Assembly: GCA_018242765.1 (NCBI GenBank)
Contig: JAFEBH010000017.1
Span: 119,307 to 183,306, forward strand
Length of the DNA stretch: 64,000 bases
Source: Nitrospira sp.
GTDB lineage: Bacteria > Nitrospirota > Nitrospiria > Nitrospirales > Nitrospiraceae
Reading direction: 5' to 3'
Numbering within the stretch: the first letter of the stretch is position 1; the number at the start of each line of letters is the position of its first letter. The notes under the pieces are model-generated. The model saw only the letters and a list, made by a program, of their open reading frames with translations. It was not told the origin of the DNA and searched no databases. The position numbers and the translations under genes are program-made. This document shows positions 8,831 through 17,056 of this stretch, piece after piece.

Positions 8831-9577
8831 ATGGATGCGACGGTCTTCGGGGCTTGGGTGGCAACAGGGTTAACGCTTCTCATCTTTTCCTTTCTCTATA
8901 AGGACACCCCGCTCTTTAAGTTTGCCGAACATCTCTACGTCGGTGTCTCGATCGGGTACACGATCGTGAAGACTTACGATACCGTGATTCTGCATCTCAT
9001 CATCAAGCCGATTGTCGAGAATGGAGAGTTCGCGCTCCTTATTCCCGTGGCGATCGGGATGCTCATGCTGACTCGGTATGTGCCGAAGGCGACTTGGATG
9101 TCTCGCTATGCCTTTGCGTTTATCGTTGGGATGGGGTCGGGGCTGGCGATTCCGAGAACAATCTCCTCGTTCATCTTGAAGCAAATCGAAGATACCGTTC
9201 GACCGCTCTTGTCGATGGCGGGACCGGATGGGCTCACCTTTTCGATGAATTTGCTCAATCCGGCCAGCAACCTCAATGCCGTTATTATCTTGTTGGGAGT
9301 CAGTTCGGTGCTCTTCTATTTCTTCTTCTCGATCGAGCACAGCGGAACGGGAAAAGCGGTGGCGCGAACCGGCATCATGTTCCTGATGATCTCCTTCGGC
9401 GCTGGGTTTGGGTACACGGTCATGGCCCGTATGTCACTCTTGATCGGTCGACTGAGCGATCTCATTGAGTTTTCAGACCCCTCCTATGGGCGTCCAACGA
9501 TCTGGTTGGCTCTCTTGACCATTGGGGCTCTTGTTCTCATCAGCCGTCGTACGAAACCAGAGTCACCTGAGGTCTAG
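8831..9577 (+). CDS. Polytopic membrane protein, last gene of the MutL cluster
   Basis: A 248-residue protein with seven or so hydrophobic segments (FGAWVATGLTLLIFSFLY, FALLIPVAIGMLMLTRYV, YAFAFIVGMGSGLAIPRTI, AVIILLGVSSVLFYFFFSI, TGIMFLMISFGAGFGYTVMA, TIWLALLTIGALVLIS). ATG at 8831 (MDATVFGAW...) is chosen because it begins the first TM helix; GGAAGC lies before it. It is separated from the preceding gene only by the dispersed repeat and is probably co-transcribed. Function unknown; likely an integral component of the same complex. Confidence 0.65.
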   Translation: MDATVFGAWVATGLTLLIFSFLYKDTPLFKFAEHLYVGVSIGYTIVKTYDTVILHLIIKPIVENGEFALLIPVAIGMLMLTRYVPKATWMSRYAFAFIVGMGSGLAIPRTISSFILKQIEDTVRPLLSMAGPDGLTFSMNLLNPASNLNAVIILLGVSSVLFYFFFSIEHSGTGKAVARTGIMFLMISFGAGFGYTVMARMSLLIGRLSDLIEFSDPSYGRPTIWLALLTIGALVLISRRTKPESPEV

Positions 9578-9706
9578 CGGTTCGTTTTGTTCATCTCGCG
9601 TATCTGGTGAGCGAAGGCAACCGGTTGAACCAAATCAAGGCGAAGAACCACATGAGCCAGAGCAACCAACTCTGGTGGTTGCAGCTGCGCTAGTCCGTCC
9701 CCTACA

Positions 9707-10954
9707 ATGTGTCCCGCCATGATGTCTGGTATCACCAAAGATTCCGTCCAGTATCCGGTTCTCAGAAATCTCCAGTTCTCACCCATCAAGCAAGGGGAGG
9801 ATCAGCTGGTCGTGCTCTGGGACCCAAGCGGGCTGAGTCAAGAAAAGCTGGTGCTGCCGCTCAACTTCTTTTTTATCGTGCAGCATTTTGATGGAGAACA
9901 CTCCATCCAGGATATCGGTGCGTTGTACCTGAAACGATTCGGCGAGTTTCTGCTCCCGAGCAAAGTCGAGCAGTTGGTCGCGGACTTGGACGAAAAGCTG
10001 TTTCTGGAAGGTCCCAAGACTGAGACGGCACGGCAACAGGCTCGGGTCGAGTATCGACAACGGCCGTTCCGTCCCGCAGTTTTCGCCGGACGGAGTTATG
10101 AGGCCGATGGGGCCAAGCTGCGGAAGCAAATCGACGGATTCTTCACCTCAAGTGAGGGACCTGATTTTAAACCGTCTGAAAATAAAGGGAAGTTGATCAA
10201 AGGGCTTGTGGTGCCCACCTACGATCTCAAGCAGGCAGGGCCGGTCTATGCGTGGGGATACAAAGAACTACAAGAATGTCAGCAGCCGGATGTCTATGTG
10301 ATCATCGGCACCGCCCATGCCGGTCTTGAGAACCTGTTTGCCGTGACGGAGAAAGATTTTGAGACACCACTTGGGATGATTTCAACGGACCAACAGATCG
10401 TAAGTCGCCTCAAAGCTGTGGTGCCAGCGTGCGTGGAAGAAGAAATCGCGCATCAGTCCGAGCATGCAATCGAATTTCAGCTGCCGTTTCTCCAGACGGC
10501 GGTCAACAAGCCCTTCACGATTGTTCCGATTCTCTCCTCATTTTCGGCATCCAGTTTAAAAGATACGACTGTTCAGCACTCCGTTGAGCGATTTCTCACG
10601 GCTCTTCGGGATATCATTACTGAATCTGGAAAGACGGTCTGTGTGGTTGCGGCAGGAGAATTGTCTCATCTCGGCCTGCGTTACGGCGATAATGCGCCAC
10701 CCACCGATTTTTCGTTCCATCGTTCCATGCAGAGGGACTTAGAAATGCTGAAGCACGCGGAAGAACTCAAGCCGGAGGAGTTCGCTGCGTACATCCAGAG
10801 AGAAAACGACCAGCGTCGCATCTCCGGTTTTTCACCGATCTACTGTCTGTTGCGATTGGTCCAGGCTGAGAAGGGCCAGGTCCTCCGTTATGATCGGGGA
10901 ATCACCGACCAGTATAACTCCACGGTGACCTACGCCAGCTTGGTTTTCTTCTAG
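9707..10954 (+). CDS. MEMO1-family (AmmeMemoRadiSam B-like) protein
   Basis: A 415-residue protein. Residues ~1-110 are an extra N-terminal domain (winged-helix-like, 'LVLPLNFFFIVQHFDGEHSIQDIGALYLKRFGEFL'); residues ~130-415 are the MEMO fold, shown by GTAHAG (typical GPSH), 'HQSEHAIEFQLPFLQ' and 'AAGELSHLGLRYG' (typical GDLSHYG). MEMO proteins resemble extradiol dioxygenases; human MEMO1 is reported to bind iron or copper through two His and a Cys. Here the first of those positions reads Tyr-Asp-Leu rather than His and the Cys position is Ser, so the metal site looks incomplete. The usual AMMECR1 and radical-SAM partners are absent nearby. Starts at 9707, 9719 or 9722 are possible; none has a clear ribosome site. 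Confidence 0.75.
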   Translation: MCPAMMSGITKDSVQYPVLRNLQFSPIKQGEDQLVVLWDPSGLSQEKLVLPLNFFFIVQHFDGEHSIQDIGALYLKRFGEFLLPSKVEQLVADLDEKLFLEGPKTETARQQARVEYRQRPFRPAVFAGRSYEADGAKLRKQIDGFFTSSEGPDFKPSENKGKLIKGLVVPTYDLKQAGPVYAWGYKELQECQQPDVYVIIGTAHAGLENLFAVTEKDFETPLGMISTDQQIVSRLKAVVPACVEEEIAHQSEHAIEFQLPFLQTAVNKPFTIVPILSSFSASSLKDTTVQHSVERFLTALRDIITESGKTVCVVAAGELSHLGLRYGDNAPPTDFSFHRSMQRDLEMLKHAEELKPEEFAAYIQRENDQRRISGFSPIYCLLRLVQAEKGQVLRYDRGITDQYNSTVTYASLVFF

Positions 10955-11058
10955 ATCTGCCAGGATTTTTTTCGACGAATCTGGCCAGCTTGGCAGAGAC
11001 GCTTCCAGTAGTTCTTACCAATCACAATGGTCGCACATCGCTTCCTTTGCAGCTTGAT

Positions 11059-11081
11059 GGTGCAATGTGTCCCATTGCACC
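11059..11081. promoter_or_regulatory. Perfect 9-bp inverted repeat, candidate enhancer site
   Basis: GGTGCAATG-TGTCC-CATTGCACC: a perfect 9-bp inverted repeat with a 5-nt spacer, about 205-225 nt upstream of the sigma-54 promoter of the first oxidase. It contains TGTCCCAT (11068-11075), which recurs at 11169-11176 and near the second oxidase. Distance and symmetry fit an NtrC-type activator binding site. Inference only. Confidence 0.5.
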
Positions 11082-11168
11082 CCAACTCTCAGCTGGCAGG
11101 CGTCCAATGAAGTGGACAGTGTAATGTATTGATTATTCTCGATTTGTCAAAACCAACCTTGGAAATCA

Positions 11169-11176
11169 TGTCCCAT
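11169..11176. promoter_or_regulatory. TGTCCCAT repeat, candidate enhancer half-site
   Basis: A second TGTCCCAT in the same orientation, about 110 nt upstream of the -24 element of the oxidase-1 promoter. Found also at 11068 and 20178, with a variant TATCCCAT at 40997 before oxidase 3. Confidence 0.35.
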
Positions 11177-11283
11177 TCTTAAGAAGAGATTCCCACAGCG
11201 CTACACACAAAGCGTATAGCTGGAGATCAAAGAAGTTCTTCCCATACCTGCATCTTTCTTATCCGTATGCCCTTTCCTGTAAC

Positions 11284-11300
11284 AAGGCACGACACTTGCG
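11284..11300 (+). promoter_or_regulatory. Sigma-54 promoter of oxidase 1
   Basis: AAGGCACGACACTTGCG matches the consensus TGGCACG-N4-TTGC: GG (11286-11287) and GC (11298-11299) are separated by exactly 10 nt, and both GGCACG and TTGC boxes are complete. The predicted start lies about 12 nt beyond the GC, near 11311, which is 3 nt before the conserved leader RNA element begins. The next gene is the giant oxidase at 11544. An NtrC-type activator is encoded at 39446-40852. Confidence 0.75.
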
Positions 11301-11313
11301 CTAGCACAGCCTC

Positions 11314-11435
11314 GCTGGTGAGGGTCTGGGTGATTTTGGACCGGCCTCCGAATGACCTATTCCTTCGCAAGAAGGAACCCTTCACCAGCTCTTAACCCTC
11401 CTGAGAGGCAAGGCCGGTGGGTGGTTCGGAGGCCG
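11314..11435 (+). ncRNA. Conserved pseudoknotted leader RNA of oxidase 1
   Basis: A ~122-nt 5'-leader element. Stem P1: GCTGGTGAGGG (11314-11324) with CCCTTCACCAGC (11378-11389), one bulged base. Inside it, P3 is TTCCTTC-GCAA-GAAGGAA (11360-11377), a 7-bp hairpin with a GNRA loop. Stem P2: CGGCCTCCGAA (11342-11352) in the P1 loop pairs perfectly over 11 bp with TTCGGAGGCCG (11425-11435) outside it, making an H-type pseudoknot. A small hairpin CCTC-CTGA-GAGG lies at 11397-11408. The same design recurs at 20425-20546. It begins right at the predicted sigma-54 start, so it should be the 5' end of the mRNA. I do not recognise a known riboswitch class. Confidence 0.75.
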
Positions 11436-11543
11436 ATTCTCATTCCAGCGTTTGGCATGATGATCAGGGGCCGGATCGAAGAGCACGTGCGAGTTGTGTG
11501 TTAGGTGTTCACAATACTTAATGAGGAAGGGGGAGGCCGAGTT

Positions 11544-14500
11544 ATGAGGTCTAGCCATTTTCAACAAAAGAGGAGGCTGAAGAGAGCTGGCGCATTGCGA
11601 CAGCTTTTCAGCCTGGTGTTAACGAGCGGTCTCGCCATCACACCGATGGCATGGGCTGCTGAGCATCATGGTCACCAGGGCAGCGCGGAGCAAGCGTCTG
11701 CGAAAAAGGTGATCTATCGTGAGGGTGGGGCAGTCCTTCACGACCGCATGATGGACGAAATCAAGCGGCAGCAGGAATTCATCGGCAAAAAGGGTGGCTA
11801 TAGCACCGGTGCCAATGGCCACATGATGCAACAGGGTGTGCTGTTGGTGGCGGATGATCCGGACAAAGTCTCGGTCACCAACGGGCAGCGATGCCCGGCA
11901 AATGCGCCAGTCAAGGAATACCACGTTTCGGCGATTAATGTTGAAGTCACGCTGAGTCGGTTCCTTGATTACTTTCCAGGGTATATGTATGTCCTGAACG
12001 AAAACCTGGACAAGGCGAGGGCCGAGGAAACGGCCAACAAAGAGGCGCGGGAGAAGGAGAATGATCCCGGGGCTGTGTCGAACGGGTTGCAGGGTGACGT
12101 GATCCAACCGCTGGTCATCCGGGCGAATCAGGGTGATTGCCTCAAGATGACGCTCCACAACCGGATCGCTGATGAGCCGACGAACCTCGTCATCAACGGT
12201 TCGTCGATGGTGGTTTCTTCCACCGGCAAGCCGGCGACTCCGTCGAATCCGGATACGACCGTGGCGGCGGGGAAAGAACAGAGTTTTGAATGGTACATTA
12301 AGCCGGACACACAAGAGGGCGCACGGTTTCTCCGGTCGCATGCCTCACGCGAACAGTTCAATCTCGGGTTGATCGGCATGTTGGTCGTTGAGCCACGAGG
12401 CTCACGGTATCTCAGCCCGTTCGATGGGAAGCCGATGGCCAGCGGCTGGGAGGCCATGATTGAAGATCCGAACGGGGCGGACTTCCGCGAATTCGCGATT
12501 TTCTATCATGAGGCAGGAGATGAAGCGTTTCGCATCTTGAACAAGAAGGGCGAGATGTTGCCGCAGCGCGATCCTCACACCGACTCGTATCGGCCGGGAG
12601 CGCGTTTGTTGAACTATCGCAGTGAGCCACACGGCACACGTATCGAGCTCCAGGCGCACATGGGGTTCTATGGCGATGAGTCCATGGCCTATGGCTCGTA
12701 TACCTTCGGCGATCCAGCCACAACCATCCCCCGCTCCTACATGGGCGATCCGGCTAAGTTCCGGATGGCGGGTGGGTCGGAAATCGTGCATTCACACCAC
12801 CTGCACGGGGGGTCTATCCGCTGGGCACGCCAACCGGGGAACAGCAACCTGGACTTCGCGGCCTCCAGTAATGGCCCGGTGAAGTTCCCGCTCATCAGCG
12901 ATACCTCTGATCGTCTCGACGTGCAGTCCATTGGGCCGACGGAGATTTATGATCAGGTCATCGAGGGCGGTTCAGGAGGGTTGCAGGCATTGGCTGGCGA
13001 GTTTGTGTTCCACTGCCACATCCCACAGCACTATGTCACGGGCATGTGGGGATTCTGGCGGGTGTACAACACCCTGCAGACGCCGGGGTTCCAGACCGAT
13101 GTGATGAAACCCCTGGTTGAGTTGCCGGATCGCGCCGGTCGTATGAGGGCCGGTGTCGCGAGCGATAAGCTCGTGGGGACGATGGTCGATTGGTATGGTG
13201 GCAAGAAATTCGAGATTACCAAGGACAAGACGGATTGGAAAGCCAATCCGGCCAAGGTCTCCATCAAGGATTGGGTTGAGATGCAGGTGCCGCCGCAGGG
13301 CAAACCAGGACATAAGAACACGGAAAAGGAGCAGACTCTGGCCTATGACTCGACGGTCAATGACTGGGCCTGGGACGGATCCAAGGCCCTCTCGGAACCT
13401 GAAACGTCGTACGAATGGGTGAACTATAAGTCGACGACTCCCGGAAAGCGGCAGGATATTCTCTTCGATCCGCGAAGCGGAAAACTGTCGTGGCCGTGGC
13501 TGCGTCCGCATCTCGGCAGACGAGTACCGTTCTCGCCGAGCCACAGCGGTGCGCCCTGGTTGGAGCCGATTCATCGGCGGGATGACGGCAGCAACTCGAC
13601 CGAGCCGCCGAGGCCGGGAGAGCAGGGACCATGGAGCCTCTGTCCGGAAGGGGCGCCGGTCAAGAAATTCAATATCCATGCGATCACCTTGCCGATTACC
13701 CTGAAGGCAGCGACGGCCAAGACGCCGGCGATCGTCGATCCGGACGGCTTACTCTATGTGTTGCATGAAGAGGAAGCTGAGGTCCGGAAGAATCGAGCGA
13801 AGCAGTTTCCGTTGGTCATTCGCGGAAACGTGCAGGACTGTGTCGACGTCGTCTATAAGAGCGAACTGAAAGATGATGCACGGCAGGGGTTCTCCAGCAA
13901 GACGAACCTGCATCCGCACATGTTCCAGTTCGACACACAAGCCTCCGATGGTCCTATCATCGGCTTCTCGTATGAGATGTCGCTCCGTCCGTTCACAATC
14001 TTGAAGAACGAGCACCCTGGTAAGGGTATGCCGGTCCCGATGAACACCACGATCGAGGCCGATGCCGCCAAGGGGGCGACCAGCATCAAGGTCAAGGATG
14101 CGTCAAAGTTCCACGTCAAGACAGAGCTGGGCGTGGGGATGGATGAAGTGAATGGATTCGAGTCAGCTCGTATCAGCAAGATCCAGGGCAATACGATTAC
14201 CTTTGAGCGGCCGTTGTTGCATGCGCACAAGAAGGGTGAGATTGCCTCGGTCGAGTGGATCCGCGAGCGCTGGTATGTGGACGCTGATTTCGGTACCACG
14301 TTCTGGCATGACCATGTGTATGGACTCGATTCGTGGGGGCATGGGCAGTATGCCTCATTCATCACGGAGCCGCCGCGATCGACCTATCATGATCCAGTCA
14401 CGGGTAAGGAAATCAGAAGCGGCCCTGTTGCGGATATTCACACGACCGAACCAGTGTCCGCTCATATCAAGGGGTCTTTCCGTGAGATCGTGACACATGT

Positions 14501-16307
14501 CATGGATTCCAACCCTCGGGCGGCGGAATTAATTACGGCCGACAATCCACAAGCGAGGGTCAATGCCATTTCCGTCGATGGGACACCGTCGGCGGTCTAT
14601 CCAGCTAAATTGAACCTCTCGCCGATGAAGTTCTTGAACGGCGGGGAAGCAACGACCGGTGGCGGGTACAATATGCGGGTAGAGCCCTTGTCTGTCCGCT
14701 TAGCCAACAACCCCGATCCGTCGCAGTTGTTCAGCAGCCGGATTCATGGAGATCCGGATACGCTGATGCTGCGGGCTTATCTGGGTGATCCAGTGGTGGT
14801 CAGATTGCTGGAAACGTCAGCCAACGAAGTGCATTCCTGGCACATCAGCGGTCACTGGTTCCCGATGGAGCGGTATAGCAAGAACTCCATCCCGCGCAGC
14901 TCGCTGCACGTGGTGATCGGGGAACGGTACGATGCAGCCATTCCGGCCGCCGGCGGACCGCAACAGATGGCGGGCGACTACCTGTACTATAGTGGTCGGG
15001 CCTCGCATTTCGTCGAAGGCAGCTGGGGAATCGTCCGAGTTCTGGACAAGGCGGATGCGACACTCAAGCCGCTCCCGGGGCGCAGTGAGATTCCGCAGTC
15101 GGCCAAGTCGGTCTGTCCGGCTGATGCACCAGTGAAGAGCTTCAACGTCTCGGCCATCGACAAGGCGATCCGCTACAACAAGGGGACGCCCGGGACGATG
15201 GAAGTCGACCTGGAGCGTAAAATGGTGCTGGGGAACGAAAGCGGGAAGATGTACGTGCTCGAAGGCGAAAAGACCAAAGTCGCGTCGGGCAACCTTGAGC
15301 CAAGCCCATTGACGCTCCACGTGAACGTCGGTGACTGCATCAAGGTCAATCTGAAGAACGAGATGGCCAAAGACCGCGCAGGGTTCCACGTGGATAATCT
15401 CGCCTATGATCCGAAGGAGTCCATGGGCATCAATGCGGGCAACAATCCCGGCGATCAGACGGTCGCGCCGGGGCAGAGTAAGACCTATACGTTCTACGCT
15501 CATCCGGAGTTCGGGGAGAACTCGGCTCTGATTCAGGACTGGGGGAACGTGATCGAGAATCCGCGGAACGGACTCTTTGGTGCCGTCATCATCGGTCCGA
15601 AGGGATCGCAGTATCGCGATCCGGTGACCGGCGAGGATGTGGGCCAGAAGAGCTCGTGGAGAGCGGATGTGATGGTCGATCGGACGGTGTCAGGAAACGA
15701 AAAGCGGCAGAACTACCGCTCGTTTGCGCTCCTGTTCCAGGACGAAGATAATATCATCGGGACCAGCTTTATGCCGTACATCCAAAAGGTGGCCGGTGTG
15801 ACGGCGGTGAACTATCGGTCGGAGCCGACCGATTACCGTACCGAGAAGGGCTGTGCCTACAGTGAAGTGTTAGCCTGTGTAAAGACGGGTGACCAGCCGG
15901 TGACGCCGACGATCGCCGCGCACGTCGGAGATTCGGTTGTCATTCATGTGCTGGGTGCCTTCAGTGAACAGGTGCAACTCTTCAGTGTGTCGGGTCATGA
16001 ATGGAAGCATGAACCGTACATCAACGGGGCGGACCTCGTGAGCACCATGGAGTTCGGTGGGTCCGAAGTCATCAATGCCTGGCTGCACGGCGGAGCCGGC
16101 GGACCGAACGGGATTCCCGGTGACTATCTCTGGCTGAACCAGCGTCCGGGCTATCTTGATGCCGGACATTGGGGAATGCTGAAGGTCCTGGACCGAGACA
16201 GTCGTGCGATCCTACCGCTGAGCGGCAAGGCTCCGGCTACACAACATGCCGAGGGTAAGTCTTCAGCAAAGTCCCTCCCGGTGTCTATGAAGGCGAAAGC
16301 CAAGTAG
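11544..16307 (+). CDS. Giant secreted multicopper oxidase, paralogue 1
   Basis: A 1587-residue protein with a signal peptide (to about residue 35, ...PMAWA) and then roughly six cupredoxin-like domains. Copper motifs: HSHHLH (H416, H419, H421; HxxHxH type), HCHIPQHYVTGM (H490-C491-H492, H496, M501), HPH (H790, H792) and WHDH (H922, H924). The usual laccase order is HxH, HxH, HxxHxH, HCH..M; here the last two come first. Domain 1 has R264-S-H266 where paralogue 3 has HSH. A 'DASKFHVKTELGVGMDE' insert lies between the HPH and HDH motifs. The C-terminal third has cupredoxin-like repeats without obvious ligands. ATG at 11544 is backed by GGGGGAGG 7 nt upstream. Predicted periplasmic or extracellular oxidase; substrate unknown, MnxG/ceruloplasmin-like enzymes being the nearest functional analogy. 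Confidence 0.85.
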   Translation: MRSSHFQQKRRLKRAGALRQLFSLVLTSGLAITPMAWAAEHHGHQGSAEQASAKKVIYREGGAVLHDRMMDEIKRQQEFIGKKGGYSTGANGHMMQQGVLLVADDPDKVSVTNGQRCPANAPVKEYHVSAINVEVTLSRFLDYFPGYMYVLNENLDKARAEETANKEAREKENDPGAVSNGLQGDVIQPLVIRANQGDCLKMTLHNRIADEPTNLVINGSSMVVSSTGKPATPSNPDTTVAAGKEQSFEWYIKPDTQEGARFLRSHASREQFNLGLIGMLVVEPRGSRYLSPFDGKPMASGWEAMIEDPNGADFREFAIFYHEAGDEAFRILNKKGEMLPQRDPHTDSYRPGARLLNYRSEPHGTRIELQAHMGFYGDESMAYGSYTFGDPATTIPRSYMGDPAKFRMAGGSEIVHSHHLHGGSIRWARQPGNSNLDFAASSNGPVKFPLISDTSDRLDVQSIGPTEIYDQVIEGGSGGLQALAGEFVFHCHIPQHYVTGMWGFWRVYNTLQTPGFQTDVMKPLVELPDRAGRMRAGVASDKLVGTMVDWYGGKKFEITKDKTDWKANPAKVSIKDWVEMQVPPQGKPGHKNTEKEQTLAYDSTVNDWAWDGSKALSEPETSYEWVNYKSTTPGKRQDILFDPRSGKLSWPWLRPHLGRRVPFSPSHSGAPWLEPIHRRDDGSNSTEPPRPGEQGPWSLCPEGAPVKKFNIHAITLPITLKAATAKTPAIVDPDGLLYVLHEEEAEVRKNRAKQFPLVIRGNVQDCVDVVYKSELKDDARQGFSSKTNLHPHMFQFDTQASDGPIIGFSYEMSLRPFTILKNEHPGKGMPVPMNTTIEADAAKGATSIKVKDASKFHVKTELGVGMDEVNGFESARISKIQGNTITFERPLLHAHKKGEIASVEWIRERWYVDADFGTTFWHDHVYGLDSWGHGQYASFITEPPRSTYHDPVTGKEIRSGPVADIHTTEPVSAHIKGSFREIVTHVMDSNPRAAELITADNPQARVNAISVDGTPSAVYPAKLNLSPMKFLNGGEATTGGGYNMRVEPLSVRLANNPDPSQLFSSRIHGDPDTLMLRAYLGDPVVVRLLETSANEVHSWHISGHWFPMERYSKNSIPRSSLHVVIGERYDAAIPAAGGPQQMAGDYLYYSGRASHFVEGSWGIVRVLDKADATLKPLPGRSEIPQSAKSVCPADAPVKSFNVSAIDKAIRYNKGTPGTMEVDLERKMVLGNESGKMYVLEGEKTKVASGNLEPSPLTLHVNVGDCIKVNLKNEMAKDRAGFHVDNLAYDPKESMGINAGNNPGDQTVAPGQSKTYTFYAHPEFGENSALIQDWGNVIENPRNGLFGAVIIGPKGSQYRDPVTGEDVGQKSSWRADVMVDRTVSGNEKRQNYRSFALLFQDEDNIIGTSFMPYIQKVAGVTAVNYRSEPTDYRTEKGCAYSEVLACVKTGDQPVTPTIAAHVGDSVVIHVLGAFSEQVQLFSVSGHEWKHEPYINGADLVSTMEFGGSEVINAWLHGGAGGPNGIPGDYLWLNQRPGYLDAGHWGMLKVLDRDSRAILPLSGKAPATQHAEGKSSAKSLPVSMKAKAK

Positions 16308-16332
16308 AATACCGACGTGGAGACGTAACAGG

Positions 16333-16368
16333 CGGGGGAATCCGGCTCGGGAGAGCTGGGTTCCCCCG
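16333..16368 (+). terminator. Hairpin after oxidase 1
   Basis: CGGGGGAA (16333-16340) and TTCCCCCG (16361-16368) form an 8-bp GC-rich stem with an inner loop, followed by TTCATTTG. Probably a rho-independent terminator or an attenuating processing hairpin before the next gene. Confidence 0.6.
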
Positions 16369-16428
16369 TTCATTTGTCGTCAGTAAATGATAGCTTGAAC
16401 CCAGCTCAGCCATACGGTAAAAGAGCTG

Positions 16429-17040
16429 ATGGAAGCGCGAGCACGGCCTGTCTCGATTGGCTTGTTCTTGGTTTGGCTCCTGTCGATGTCCGTCGGCAGT
16501 CTGCCGGAGTCCGCCACGGCGCTCGATTTTTCAGGGGATCGGATCGTCAAGCGAGGGAAGTCCGTGGTGATGGCGCACGTCAACGCCAAAGACGATCGTT
16601 GGCGATTCGAGTTTTCCATACCTCAGCGAGGGGCCAGCGTGATCATCGTCCGAGTGGATCGTGGCACGGCCTGGTTGATCTTCTCCAAGCGGCGACTCTA
16701 TCTGGAAGAGCCAATCGCGAATGACCATCGGTTAGAGGTGAGCGAGAGGATGCCGGGCGAAATCTCGCGCGAATTTGTGGGAGACGAAATGCTCAACGGG
16801 TATCCGACGGAGCTGTTCGAGGTCACAGTTGCAGAAGAGGGGGAAACTCGGCAATACTATCGGTGGGTGACCAAGGTTCAGCGGTTTCCGATGAAGACCG
16901 TGAGCAAGCAGGGAGAATGGTCGGAGGAGTTTCGCCGGTTGATCTTTACCGAACAGTCTCGATTCTTGTTCGAGCTGCCACAGCGATTGGATCCAGCCAA
17001 TCCACCCGCAAACATGCAACCGACTTCGAATAATCAGTGA
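16429..17040 (+). CDS. Secreted LolA/DUF4412-like protein, paralogue 1
   Basis: A 203-residue protein with a signal peptide (GLFLVWLLSMSVGSLPESATA-L) followed by a LolA-like half-barrel pattern: FSGDRIVKRGKSVVMAHVNAKDDRWRFEF, GTAWLIFSKRRLYLEEPI, SERMPGEISREFVGDEMLNGYPTELFEVTV, 'YRWVTKVQRFPMKTVSK'. Two paralogues lie at 31080 and 34117 and share the 'G..YRWV....FPMK' and 'xETLPGEVSREEIG' features. The fold binds lipids or lipoproteins in the periplasm; the specific cargo is unknown. It is followed after 16 nt by a blue-copper-like gene, so it belongs to the oxidase-1 gene set. Confidence 0.65.
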   Translation: MEARARPVSIGLFLVWLLSMSVGSLPESATALDFSGDRIVKRGKSVVMAHVNAKDDRWRFEFSIPQRGASVIIVRVDRGTAWLIFSKRRLYLEEPIANDHRLEVSERMPGEISREFVGDEMLNGYPTELFEVTVAEEGETRQYYRWVTKVQRFPMKTVSKQGEWSEEFRRLIFTEQSRFLFELPQRLDPANPPANMQPTSNNQ

Positions 17041-17056
17041 TGCAGGAGGGATTGGG

